Assembly: GCA_965116335.1 (NCBI GenBank) | Contig: OZ220677.1 | Location: 1,860,001 to 1,924,000 of the forward strand | DNA: 64,000 nt | DNA from: G963663315 sp965116335 | GTDB taxonomy: Bacteria; Pseudomonadota; Gammaproteobacteria; Arenicellales; Poriferihabitantaceae | Direction: 5' to 3' | In this document: one piece after another, positions 1-10,000 of the stretch | Position numbering within the stretch: the first letter of the stretch is position 1 | Layout of the letters: each line of letters begins with the position of its first letter | Position numbers and translations under genes: made by a program | Notes under the pieces: model-generated | What the model saw: only the letters and a program-made list of their open reading frames with translations | Database searches by the model: none | Told to the model about the DNA's origin: nothing

Positions 1-675
1 CGAGACCGGGACAAGGATCAGAGTTATTTCCTGCATACGCTGGATCAGCGCGCATTGTCGCATTCGCATTTCCCGGTGGGTGAGATGCACAAGGAAGCGG
101 TCCGTGAGACGGCGAGAAAACTGGCCTTGCCTGTCCACGACAAGAAAGACAGTACCGGAATCTGTTTTATCGGGGAGCGGCGATTTGCCGATTTTCTGGA
201 GCGATTCCTGCCAGCCCGTCCGGGGCAGATCAAGACGTTGGAAGGAGATACGGTCGGTCAGCACAGAGGAGCTTGCTTCTATACCATCGGACAGCGTCAG
301 GGGCTGGGCATCGGTGGAGAGGGCGAGCCCTGGTATGTAGTTGACAAGGATGTTGAGCGGAACATTGTCCATGTTGTGCAGGGTCGTAATCATCCGGCCC
401 TGACTCGGGAAGTGGTGATTGCCGAACAACTGCACTGGGTGGCAGGCTCCCCGCCCGCGCTGCCGCTCGAATGCAGTGCCAAAATCCGCTATCGACAGGA
501 GGATCAGTCGTGTGTTGTTTATATGACCGGAGCAGACCGTGCGCGGGTCGGGTTCAGTCAGCCGCAATGGGCGGTCACGCCCGGCCAGTCGATTGTGTTC
601 TATCAGGATGATGTTTGTATCGGTGGCGGCATTATCCGGGAGGCCCGCAACCGGCGGGAACAAGAATGGAACTGA
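1..675 (+). CDS. mnmA: tRNA-specific 2-thiouridylase MnmA (5'-truncated by the window edge)
   Basis: The reading frame is open from base 1, so only the C-terminal part of the gene is present. MnmA uses ATP and a relayed sulfur to make 2-thiouridine at wobble U34 of tRNA Lys, Glu and Gln. Visible family blocks are KDQSYFL at the start, STGICFIGERRF with the second catalytic cysteine, and the C-terminal beta-barrel segment ending GGGII. The purB start codon lies inside the last codons (10-nt overlap), which suggests translational coupling. MnmA normally receives sulfur through the Tus relay; a DsrEFH/TusA cluster lies near 20-21.6 kb in this window. Confidence 0.95.
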   Translation, partial: RDRDKDQSYFLHTLDQRALSHSHFPVGEMHKEAVRETARKLALPVHDKKDSTGICFIGERRFADFLERFLPARPGQIKTLEGDTVGQHRGACFYTIGQRQGLGIGGEGEPWYVVDKDVERNIVHVVQGRNHPALTREVVIAEQLHWVAGSPPALPLECSAKIRYRQEDQSCVVYMTGADRARVGFSQPQWAVTPGQSIVFYQDDVCIGGGIIREARNRREQEWN

Positions 676-2051
676 GCCCCCTGTCTGCGATTTCACCACT
701 GGACGGTCGTTATCACGACAAAACCGCCCCGCTGCGCTCCCATTTCAGCGAGTTCGGACTGATTCGCGCCAGAGTGGAAGTCGAGGTGAAATGGCTGCTG
801 CATCTTTCCCGGCAACAGGCGATTCCTGAAGTGGCCGCATTTTCCGATAACAGTGTCGCTGATCTGGAGGCTGTCATCAGCAATTTTGACTCTGCTGAGG
901 CGATGCGTGTCAAGCAAATTGAGAGTACCACCAACCATGATGTCAAGGCGGTGGAGTACTATCTCAAGGAAAAAATAAAAGGCAACCCGGAGCTCGAAAA
1001 AGTCAGCGAGTTTATCCATTTTGCCTGTACTTCCGAGGATATAAACAATCTGGCGCATGGTCTGATGCTGCGGGGAGCGCGTGACCAGATCCTGATTCCG
1101 GCACTTGACCGGCTGATTGATTGCCTGAAACAGATGACGCAACGTTATGCTGACAAGCCCATGCTGGCCCGAACCCATGGCCAGCCAGCCAGCCCGACCA
1201 CGGTTGGCAAGGAGTTCGCAAATGTGGTGGAGCGGTTGCTGCGCTGCCGGAATCAACTGGCGGCGCAACCGTTTTACGGTAAGCTGAATGGCGGAGTGGG
1301 CAACTTCAACGCGCACTTGTCCGCATATCCTGATGCAGATTGGTCGACCATTTCATACGATTTCGTCCACAGTCTGGGCTTGACCTGGCAGCCCTATACC
1401 ACGCAGATCGAACCCCACGACTACATTGCCGAGTTCTGTCATATTCTGGCCAGAAACAACACCATTATTCTCGATCTCGACCGGGATATCTGGGGTTATG
1501 TCGCGCTTGGATATTTCAGGCAGAAAGTCATAGAAACCGAAGTCGGTTCCAGCACGATGCCGCACAAGGTGAACCCGATAGACTTTGAAAACTCGGAGGG
1601 CAACCTGGGACTGGCCAATGCGGTACTGGCTCATCTGGCGGCAAAACTGCCGATCAGTCGCTGGCAACGAGACCTGACGGACTCGACCGTACTGCGAAAT
1701 CTGGGAGTGGGCACCGGCTATACCCTGATCGCGATTCAATCCACCCTGAAGGGACTGGATAAACTGGCCCTGAATGAGACTGCGCTGGATGCTGACCTTG
1801 AGCAAAGCTGGGAGGTGCTGGCGGAACCGATCCAGACCGTGATGCGGCGTTACGGCGTCGCCGAACCCTACGAGAAGCTGAAGCAGCTTACCCGGGGCAA
1901 ACAGGGCATCACTCCGGCCTCGCTGCATGAATTTATCCATGGGCTGGATATTCCGGCAGACGCGAAACATTCCCTGCTCGCGCTGACGCCACAGAAATAC
2001 ATCGGAATGGCGGCCGAGGCTGCCCGAAAAATTTGTCGGGACATTGACTGA
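666..2051 (+). CDS. purB: Adenylosuccinate lyase PurB
   Basis: PurB cleaves SAICAR to AICAR and adenylosuccinate to AMP, each releasing fumarate, in purine biosynthesis. The protein is 461 residues, close to the E. coli enzyme. It starts MELSPLSAISPLDGRY as in the gammaproteobacterial subfamily. TTNHDVKAVEYYLKEK lies near residue 88 and the fumarase/lyase signature SSTMPHKVNPIDFENSEGN near 294. The frame is open further upstream to 615, but the ATG at 666 gives the family N-terminus and overlaps the mnmA stop. The next gene starts within the last codons, so mnmA, purB and the pseudouridine synthase look like one operon. Confidence 0.97.
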   Translation: MELSPLSAISPLDGRYHDKTAPLRSHFSEFGLIRARVEVEVKWLLHLSRQQAIPEVAAFSDNSVADLEAVISNFDSAEAMRVKQIESTTNHDVKAVEYYLKEKIKGNPELEKVSEFIHFACTSEDINNLAHGLMLRGARDQILIPALDRLIDCLKQMTQRYADKPMLARTHGQPASPTTVGKEFANVVERLLRCRNQLAAQPFYGKLNGGVGNFNAHLSAYPDADWSTISYDFVHSLGLTWQPYTTQIEPHDYIAEFCHILARNNTIILDLDRDIWGYVALGYFRQKVIETEVGSSTMPHKVNPIDFENSEGNLGLANAVLAHLAAKLPISRWQRDLTDSTVLRNLGVGTGYTLIAIQSTLKGLDKLALNETALDADLEQSWEVLAEPIQTVMRRYGVAEPYEKLKQLTRGKQGITPASLHEFIHGLDIPADAKHSLLALTPQKYIGMAAEAARKICRDID

Positions 2052-2769
2052 TCCGGTTCGACTGGCGAAAGTAATGGCACAGCGCGGCCTGTGTTCGAGG
2101 CGTGAAGCGGATCGTTTTATCGAACAGGGACAGGTCCGGGTCGATGGTCGGATAGTCTCCACGCTGGGCGCCAGAATCCAGCCGGATCAGACGATTTCCC
2201 TGAGTCGGCGGGCGGTCTCGGAGCAGTCCGGGAAAGTCACCGTGCTGCTGAACAAACCACCGGGGTATGTATCCGGGCTACCTGAAAAGGGGTATCCTGC
2301 AGCGGTCAGGTTGATCACCGAAAAGAATGCCTGGATAGCGGGCGCCCGGGTGCCGGGTCGGCACGGGTTGGCACCTGCCGGCAGACTGGATATTGACTCC
2401 ACGGGGCTTATTGTATTTACCGGGGATGGTCGAATCGCCCGCCTCCTGATTGCTCCGGACAGCGACATAGAGAAGGAGTATCATGTTCGGGTAGAGGGGC
2501 ATATTACCCGCGCGAAGCTGCAACGGCTCAGTCACGGGCTGTCTCTGGACGGCAAGCCGTTACAGCCTGCGGTAGTCCGGCAGCGTCGTGGGCAGGAGCT
2601 TGCCTTCATCCTGACCGAAGGCAGGAAAAGACAGATTCGCCGGATGTGCGAGCAGGTTGATCTCAAGGTGTCCGGGTTAGTCCGGGTCAGAATCGGCGGT
2701 GTCTCGCTGGGCAACCTTCCGCGTGGCAAATGGCGCCTGCTGGGGGCCACAGAAACATTCACCCCCTGA
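2044..2769 (+). CDS. RsuA/RluB/RluE/RluF-family rRNA pseudouridine synthase
   Basis: This 241-residue enzyme isomerises a specific uridine in ribosomal RNA. An N-terminal S4 RNA-binding domain (VRLAKVMAQRGLCSRREAD, residues about 5-23) precedes the catalytic domain. The catalytic aspartate lies in PAGRLDIDSTGLI near residue 116, and EGRKRQIRRM is the typical C-terminal motif. A TTG start at 2044 is chosen because the S4 domain needs VRLAK; the first ATG at 2074 would cut into it. It overlaps purB by 8 nt. Which subfamily (RluB, RluE or RluF) cannot be fixed by eye; the S4 domain argues against RluE-like short forms. Confidence 0.88.
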   Translation: MTDPVRLAKVMAQRGLCSRREADRFIEQGQVRVDGRIVSTLGARIQPDQTISLSRRAVSEQSGKVTVLLNKPPGYVSGLPEKGYPAAVRLITEKNAWIAGARVPGRHGLAPAGRLDIDSTGLIVFTGDGRIARLLIAPDSDIEKEYHVRVEGHITRAKLQRLSHGLSLDGKPLQPAVVRQRRGQELAFILTEGRKRQIRRMCEQVDLKVSGLVRVRIGGVSLGNLPRGKWRLLGATETFTP

Positions 2770-2793
2770 CATTCAAGGATCAGCGTCAATCCA

Positions 2794-3831
2794 ATGTATT
2801 CACTGGCAAGAGCGATTCTTTTCAGATTCGAGGCTGAAACCAGTCACCATCTGGCAATGGCCGGGCTGTCCCTGGCCGCCCGGTCGAAACTCCTGTCGAG
2901 CGGGGTCGCTACAATGATGGGAGCCGGCCAGACAACCAACCGGCACCATCCGACTCAGGTCATGGGCATCGAATTCCCCAATCGGGTGGGGCTGGCCGCC
3001 GGTCTTGACAAGGACGCGACGGCCTGCAATGCACTTCACCGGCTGGGTTTTGGATGGCTTGAGCTCGGTACGGTGACCCCTGCGCCACAGCCGGGACAGC
3101 CGCGACCCAGAATGTTCCGATTGCCTGAACAGGGCGCCGTGATCAACCGCATGGGGTTCAACAGTGCCGGTCTGGATCGGTTCGTTGACAATATCAAAAA
3201 GGCGGACCCGGCCATTATCAAGGGAATCAATATCGGCAAGAATGCATCTACCCCGCTCAGTAGCGCGATCGATGATTATCTCCGGGGATTGCAGTCGGTA
3301 TATGCTTATGCGGATTATGTCGCGATAAATATCTCATCGCCGAACACGCAAAACCTGAGAGACCTGCAACAGTATGAAATGCTGGATACGCTGCTGCACA
3401 GCCTGAACCGAAGACGTCAGCAACTAACGGACAGCTCCGGCAAAGGAATCCCCCTGGTACTGAAAATATCCCCGGATATTTCCGCATCCGGGATGGATGA
3501 CATCGCCGCGTTGCTGAGGAAACATCAGATAGACGGAGTCTGTGCAACCAATACCACGGTTGCCAGAGAGCGGATTGCCTCGCATCCTCTGGCGAGTGAG
3601 GCAGGTGGTCTGAGCGGTTTGCCATTGTGTACCCGGTCAAGCGGGGTCATTTCAGGTCTGCACAAAAACCTGCAGGGAGAAATCCCGATCATCGGAGTCG
3701 GCGGGATACATGATGCAGACTCCGCGCAGGAAAAGTTCGATGCAGGCGCCAGCCTGGTTCAGTTGTACACCGGATTGATCTATCGAGGCCCGAAACTGAT
3801 CAGAGAAATCCTGGAACAATGCGAACCCTGA
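2794..3831 (+). CDS. pyrD: Dihydroorotate dehydrogenase (quinone), class 2
   Basis: PyrD oxidises dihydroorotate to orotate in pyrimidine synthesis and passes electrons to the membrane quinone pool. The 345-residue protein has the class 2 N-terminal membrane-associating helix region (residues 1-40) followed by the FMN barrel: VGLAAGLDKDATACNALHRL, NRMGFNSAGLDRF and NISSPNTQNLRDLQ, where the class 2 catalytic serine lies near residue 180. IIGVGGIHDADSAQEKFDAG is the phosphate-binding part of the FMN site. It begins 24 nt after the pseudouridine synthase gene and is followed by a repeat-rich non-coding stretch. Confidence 0.97.
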   Translation: MYSLARAILFRFEAETSHHLAMAGLSLAARSKLLSSGVATMMGAGQTTNRHHPTQVMGIEFPNRVGLAAGLDKDATACNALHRLGFGWLELGTVTPAPQPGQPRPRMFRLPEQGAVINRMGFNSAGLDRFVDNIKKADPAIIKGINIGKNASTPLSSAIDDYLRGLQSVYAYADYVAINISSPNTQNLRDLQQYEMLDTLLHSLNRRRQQLTDSSGKGIPLVLKISPDISASGMDDIAALLRKHQIDGVCATNTTVARERIASHPLASEAGGLSGLPLCTRSSGVISGLHKNLQGEIPIIGVGGIHDADSAQEKFDAGASLVQLYTGLIYRGPKLIREILEQCEP

Positions 3832-3856
3832 TACAAGTCAACACAACCTCTATCAT

Positions 3857-4045
3857 TCCCCCCGCAGACCGGGGAATCCAATCACGCCCCAACCATCCGT
3901 CTTTCCCGCGAAAACGGGAATCCACAGCAATATGGAACCTGCAATTACCGAGGCGTAGGGGCACTCCTTGTGGGTGCCCGCTATCGTTGATATCCGCCCG
4001 ACATTCGCGGGAGGGTACAAGACCCTCCCCTACGATGATGGTTTC
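3857..4045 (+). repeat. Mosaic palindromic repeat unit, left copy 1
   Basis: A non-coding mosaic follows pyrD. In order it holds CCCCCCGCAGACCGGGGAAT; a dRS3-like palindrome with TTTCCCGCGAAAACGGGAA; a block with GTAGGGGCACTCCTTGTGGG; and the hairpin GGGAGGG-TACAAGA-CCCTCCC followed by CTACGATGATGG. The same blocks recur at 4405-4920 and, inverted, at 10695-11175. The palindrome resembles the ATTCCC-N8-GGGAAT repeats of Neisseria; the link to that family is by appearance only. Confidence 0.75.
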
Positions 4046-4077
4046 GACCACGCGCCAAAATCAGCACTTGACAGGCG

Positions 4078-7000
4078 ATGACTCCTTATAGCAGACTTAC
4101 ACTCTCAATATCCGGTAAAAAGCAGGCTAATGCAATGAAAAAAATAGAAATAAATTCAATTAAGTCATTGATTTATGGTATAATTGACCGGCTTACCGGC
4201 TTACCGGCTTACCGGCTTACCGGCTTACCGGCTTACCGGCTTACCGGCTTACCGGCTTACCGGCTTACCGGCTTACCGGCTTACCGGCTTACCGGCTTAC
4301 CGGCTTACCGGATTACGCTTTTGCGCGTCGGCGTGACGGCCATGAGCGCGTTCGCGTGGTTGCGCCGTTGCCTGGGTCCGTCCTCCCGGCCTGAATCTTT
4401 ACCATCTGTCATTCCCCCCACCCGCTCTCCGGCGGGCTTCGCCCTTGTATCGCGGACTCCCCCTCAAGGGGGGAGTAATACCAACCCGTCCAATCACTCC
4501 CCCCTTGAGGGGGAGTCAAATCCGCAAGCGGATTTGGTGGGGGGACACAACTATCATCCTACGCCCCAACCAGCCGTCTTTCCCGCGAAAGCGGGAATCC
4601 ACAACGATACAGAGGTTGCGGTTACCCCTCATGGGTGCCCGGTGTCGTTGGTTCCTGTTCCAACGGTTGCGGGAGGGTACAAGACCCTCCCCTACGATAA
4701 CGGTCGGGAATCATTCCAACGACATCATGTCGAAGCGGGAATCCACAACCGTCATCCTGCGCCCCAACCAGCCGTCTTTCCCGCGAAAGCGGGAATCCAC
4801 AACGATATGGATGTTGCGGTTACCCGTCATCGTAGGGGCGCCCCTCTGTGGGTGCCCGCTACCGTTGATTCCCGTTCCGATCATTCGCGGGAGGGTACAA
4901 GACCCTCCCCTACGATAACGGTTCGAGCGCCACACAAAACTCACATCACCCGCCGTCTGCGGTCGGGTCTGTCCCGCTTCCTGCTCTGCTTGCCATTATT
5001 GCTGGGCCTCGCCGCCGGGGCGCAAGCACAAACCTTATCAATCAGCGGCCCTGCCGACGCTAACGAGGGCAACTCCGGCACCAGAGATCTCACCTACACG
5101 GTAAGTTTATCACAGGCGCTTACGGGGTCGGACTATGTTGCATGGAAAGTCTGCTTCACCGGCACCGCTACGATCGATTTGACAGAAGCTGCGACCATTC
5201 CCGCGAGCGACGATTATCAGGTGCTTGCGGGTGGCAGTCCCCATAATGCAAATTGCACGCCACCTGGTAGTTTCCTTCCTACAACAAGCTCCCTTTCAAA
5301 CACCCGGGTAGGTATCCGTATCAAGGGCGACACCGACGCTGAATCCGATGAGACCGTGATCGCGACGTTGTCTATCACCGCCCAAAGCGGCGGTATCACC
5401 CTCGGCACCTCCACCCATACCCATACCATCCTCGATGATGATGATACCACTGCCCCCGGCGTCACCTCGATTACGCGCCAGTCGCCGACCGCGCAATACA
5501 CCAATGCCGACAGCCTGACCTGGCGGGTGACGTTCAGCGAGGCCGTGCGCAATGTAGATGCGACGGATTTCTCCCTGGTGATCGCCCACACCTCCGTTGC
5601 GTTCCCCGGAACCACCGCACTGGCTGTCTCGCAGGTCTCGGCCAGCGTCTACGACATCACCGCCTCCGGCAGTGGAATTGAGAATACCAACAACGGCATC
5701 CAGCTTGTCTTTGCGAGCAGCCACGACATCGAGGACCTGTCCGGCAACGATCTGCCCGCATCGCCCTCCCCCTCCGGCACGAATGACAACTCCTTCGTTT
5801 TGGACAACACCGCGCCGACCGTGACCTCAATCGAGCGCCAGTCACCGACCACCGCCATGACCGATGAAGACAGCCTGACCTGGCGAGTGGGTTTCTTGGA
5901 AGACAGCACGATAGAGAACGTGGACACGTCGGACTTTTCTGTCACCGGCACCACCGCCACGATTACCTCGGTATCGGAACACGCGACCGTTCCCGGCGAC
6001 TTCGCGACCGCAATCTACGACGTCACCGCCTCCGGTGGTGACCTGGCCAACCTCAACGGTACGGTAACGCTGAGCTTCGCCAACAACCACGACATTGCGG
6101 ACGAAGCCGGCAACTTGCTCACCAGCACCACCCCCACCGGCACCAATGACAACACCTTCGAGGTACAGAATGTCGTCATTGACCCCGACGCCCCGAAAGT
6201 AGTCTCCATCCATCGCTATGAACAGCCGGTTCAGGGTCTGGGCACCAGTCTGGTCTGGCGGGTGCGTTTCAACAAACATCTGCCCAATGTGTACGCCTCG
6301 GACTTTACCCTGACCGGCACCACGGCCGGACTGGATGTGCGCCATGATCTGAGTAATTATGATCCGACCACCTACAAAACGATTGTTCACGTGTACGCGC
6401 AAGGCGGCGATCTGGACACCGTATCGGGCGCCGTCACCCTGAACTTCGCCAGCAATCACAACATCCGGGATTACGAAGGCAGAAGACTGGCCTCCACCAC
6501 GCCGACCTCCGGTACTAACCAGAAGACGTTCACGCTGAATCCTGCCGAGACCCTGCTCTACTTCACCCAACCGGACTACTACGTCAACGAAGGCGATGAA
6601 GCGGTGCTGACGGTCAAACTCTCGCGCCTGCAGGAGAACGATACCGATATCCGTCTCTCCGCCACCCCGCTCTCCGCCACCGGCAATGGCGTCGACTATC
6701 ATGGCCAGACCTTCACCGTCACCATCCCCGCCCGGCGCAGCAGTGGCACGTTCAGTATCCGCACGACAGATAAGGACGGAAGGGAAGAAGAAGAAACGTT
6801 CCGAGTAGACATTCACACGTTCAACCTGACCGGCTTTGCCACGGCCCCTGCCCGGGGCAGCTCTACGCTCAACGCCGGCACCTACATTCATATTCTCGAC
6901 AAGGAAACCGCCGACTATCATGCCAACAGAAAACCCGGTCTGCTATTTGACACCCCCTCCATGCAATGGAACGAAGCCGATGGCTGCACCAGCAAAAGCG

Positions 7001-10000
7001 ATGGCACCGGACCCGGACCGAGCTATCAGGTCAAACTGGAGAAACAACCCTTGGGTCCGGTAGAAGTCTGGATCAAAGACCCCGATGACGACTATCGCAG
7101 TGACCCGGTCGCTACAGGTCGCCTGTATGTCGCCAACAGACGATTCCTGAGCCGATACATTAACGAGGAGAATGACCAAGTGCAAAAGTGGAAGGACGAT
7201 ACCCACACCGTCCTGCACTTCACCCCCGGCAACTGGAATACCTACCAACGGGTTCAGGTCAGGATTCGATGCGCCGACCATTACACCGCACAGATTCCCA
7301 TTGTGCATCGTCTGTATACCAACTACACCGACGACAAGGGCAAACTCAGTCATGCCTATCCCGGCTATACCGGGGTGGTCAATCAGACCTGGAGCGTCCA
7401 GGTTCGGGTACACGACTCTGATCCACCGATTGTAGTGAAAGGTCTGCCCCCAGAAGGCCAGTCCATTGCCATAGACGAAGACGGACATCAAGACTTTCAG
7501 ATGACCTTGAGTCCATCGGCCTTTGCGCATGACAGTTCACTGACGGTCTATCTGTCCGCCCGTGGCGGCAAGGCCGCCGGAGTCAAACGCAGGGATGGCG
7601 ATGCCCAATCCTGTGGGGGTCCACTGGATGACTGTTTGATCTTCACGCCGTCCAACCGCACACAATGGGTGCGGGTTTTTGCCATCAATCCCGGTCTGGA
7701 TCAACTGAAAGTAGAGATACCGCAACTGCAATGGGGAGACCTCTATCATGTACGCGATTGGGAGATGACCTGGCCGATACAGGTATTGCAAGGACAGAAT
7801 GCGCCACAGAATGCGCCGGCAGAAAGTGAACAAGCCAGCTATCAGCCGGTGACTTGTGTATCGGATGCCCTGCTATCCGATGTTACGGACTATTCGAACG
7901 AGACCTGGCGAAGTTCGGTTGATCATGTCGAGCGCTGGAGCCGGGTACTGGCGGCCTTTGGCGTGGATAACGCCTACAGCAATCATCCGATGACCATTGA
8001 CGAGGCGCAAGCGCAGGCAGACCGTGGCCTTCAACGTTGGCTGCCGATTGTTCCGGCCCTGCAATGTCTGGAGAACCCGCCACAGGAACAGCCGCAAGTG
8101 GAAGAAGAAACCATACCACCCCCCACCGTACCTGAACTCAGTCTGTCCTCTGGTTCTGCCATAGATGAGGGGGGTACTGCCACCTTCACCGTCACCGCAG
8201 ATAGCGCACCGCAATCTGATCTGACGATTGGCTATACAGTGAGTCAAAGCGGAGACTATCTCGATGCGCCGGGTAGTGGAGCAAGAACTGTTACTCTGGT
8301 GGCCGGCGCGACCACTGTTTCGGTCGCTATCGGTACAGTAGATGATGCGGCGGATGAGGTCGATGGTGCAGTGAGTGTTACAGTAGACTCCGGCAACGGC
8401 TATACCATAGCCACCAACCAGGACAGCGCATCGGTCCCGGTGCGTGACAATGACGAACCGGTCGTGCGGATTAGTGCAGGCAGTGGTATCACAGAAGGAG
8501 ATTCCGCCTCGTTTACCCTGACCGCCCATCCGGTGCCCGCCGTACCACTCGATATGACCGTCACTGTGGCCCAGAACGGAGAGTTTGCACAAAGTGGAGA
8601 GACCGGCTCGCGAACTCTTACCCTCCCGGTCACCGGCAGCGCCACCTTCACGGTCGCCACACTGGATGACGCGGTAGACGAACCGGATGGTTCCATTAGC
8701 GCTACGATAAATACCGGCGCTGGCTACATAGTGGCGGAAGCGCCGAACCACACGGCAAGCGTTACCGTATCTGATAACGATGTCACACTATCCTCCGGCC
8801 CCACCCTCTCAATCGGTGATGCCACTTTGCATGAGAACCAGCGTACCGGGTACTTCACCATCACCTTGAGTGAAGCCATGCAATGGCCGGTCACCTTCTA
8901 CTATGCCACGCAGGATTCCAACCCGGTATCGGCAAGGGCAGGGGAAGACTATATCGCCTGGCAACGCGCCTGGAAGTTACGCAGTACCATTAATCCCGGT
9001 CAAACCGAAAAGAAAATCTATGTCCGGCTGTATAACGACAACCATGATGAAGACCCGGAAACCTTCGAGATGGTGATATACGATGCCGGAGTCAGTGGAG
9101 CGGATGCAACGGTAGCCATAGCCGACAGTACCGCAACCGGCACCATCATCAATGATGATCCGATGCCACAAGCCTGGCTGACCCGATTCGGTCGCACGAT
9201 AGCCCAACAAGCCATAGATGGACTGTCTGATCGTATCGCAGACAATCGTACTGCCGGAACGCAAGGCACGGTAGCCGGACAAGCCTTTACGCTGGGTATA
9301 TCCAGCCAATCAGAATCCGTCCTGTCTCATTCCAGTATCCATTTGATGGATGATGACTTCGCTTACTCCACCGATGCGGTACATGACCGGCATTACTTCG
9401 GCGGCACACAGAGCCAGTCTTATGATATGACAGTACGGGAAGCCTTACTCAATAGTTCCTTTACCGCCACCGGTGAGAAAGATGCGACAGGCGGCAGTGT
9501 ATCCTTCTGGGGACGGGCCACACAAGGTCACTTCGATGGACGGGAAGGCGCCTTCTCATTAGACGGAGAGACCACCACTGCCTTATTGGGTACAGACTAT
9601 GCCAAAGACAACTGGCTGGTTGGACTGACTCTGATACAAAGTGATGGAGAAGGCCGTTATACCGATACCGAACCTGACACCCGCACGCATTCACAACTGT
9701 GTACTCAGCAGATGTCCGCACGGACAAGACAAGTCCTGTGTGAAGGCGCGGTACGGGAAGGCGATGGAGAAGTAGAAGCCTCCCTGACCGCGATTACGCC
9801 GTATGCCTCCATTCAAGCCTCTGATTCAATCCAGCTATGGGGCACACTTGGACAGGGTAGTGGAGAAGTCACATTACAACCGGAATTGGGCGATGCCATC
9901 CCTTCTGATATGAGCTGGAGCATGGCGGCGATGGGAATGCGAGGGGATTTGTTACAACAAGAACAGGGACTCTCTCTGGCGCTGACTGCTGATGCCTTAT

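Noticed and set aside
2050..2075. tRNA suspected from GGTTCGA
   Set aside because: No acceptor or anticodon arms around it; lies within a coding start. No tRNA was found in the window.
1353..2162. 269-residue open frame on the minus strand across purB
   Set aside because: Antisense to a well-supported purB and pseudouridine synthase gene; no recognisable domain.
3857..4920. Possible CRISPR array
   Set aside because: Repeats are palindromic blocks of different kinds at irregular spacing; no regular spacers and no cas genes.
5842..6921. 359-residue minus-strand frame inside the autotransporter
   Set aside because: Glycine/valine-rich shadow of the Thr/Asp-rich repeats on the coding strand; no RBS or family.
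7873..8751. 292-residue minus-strand frame inside the autotransporter
   Set aside because: Low-complexity complement of the Calx-beta repeats.
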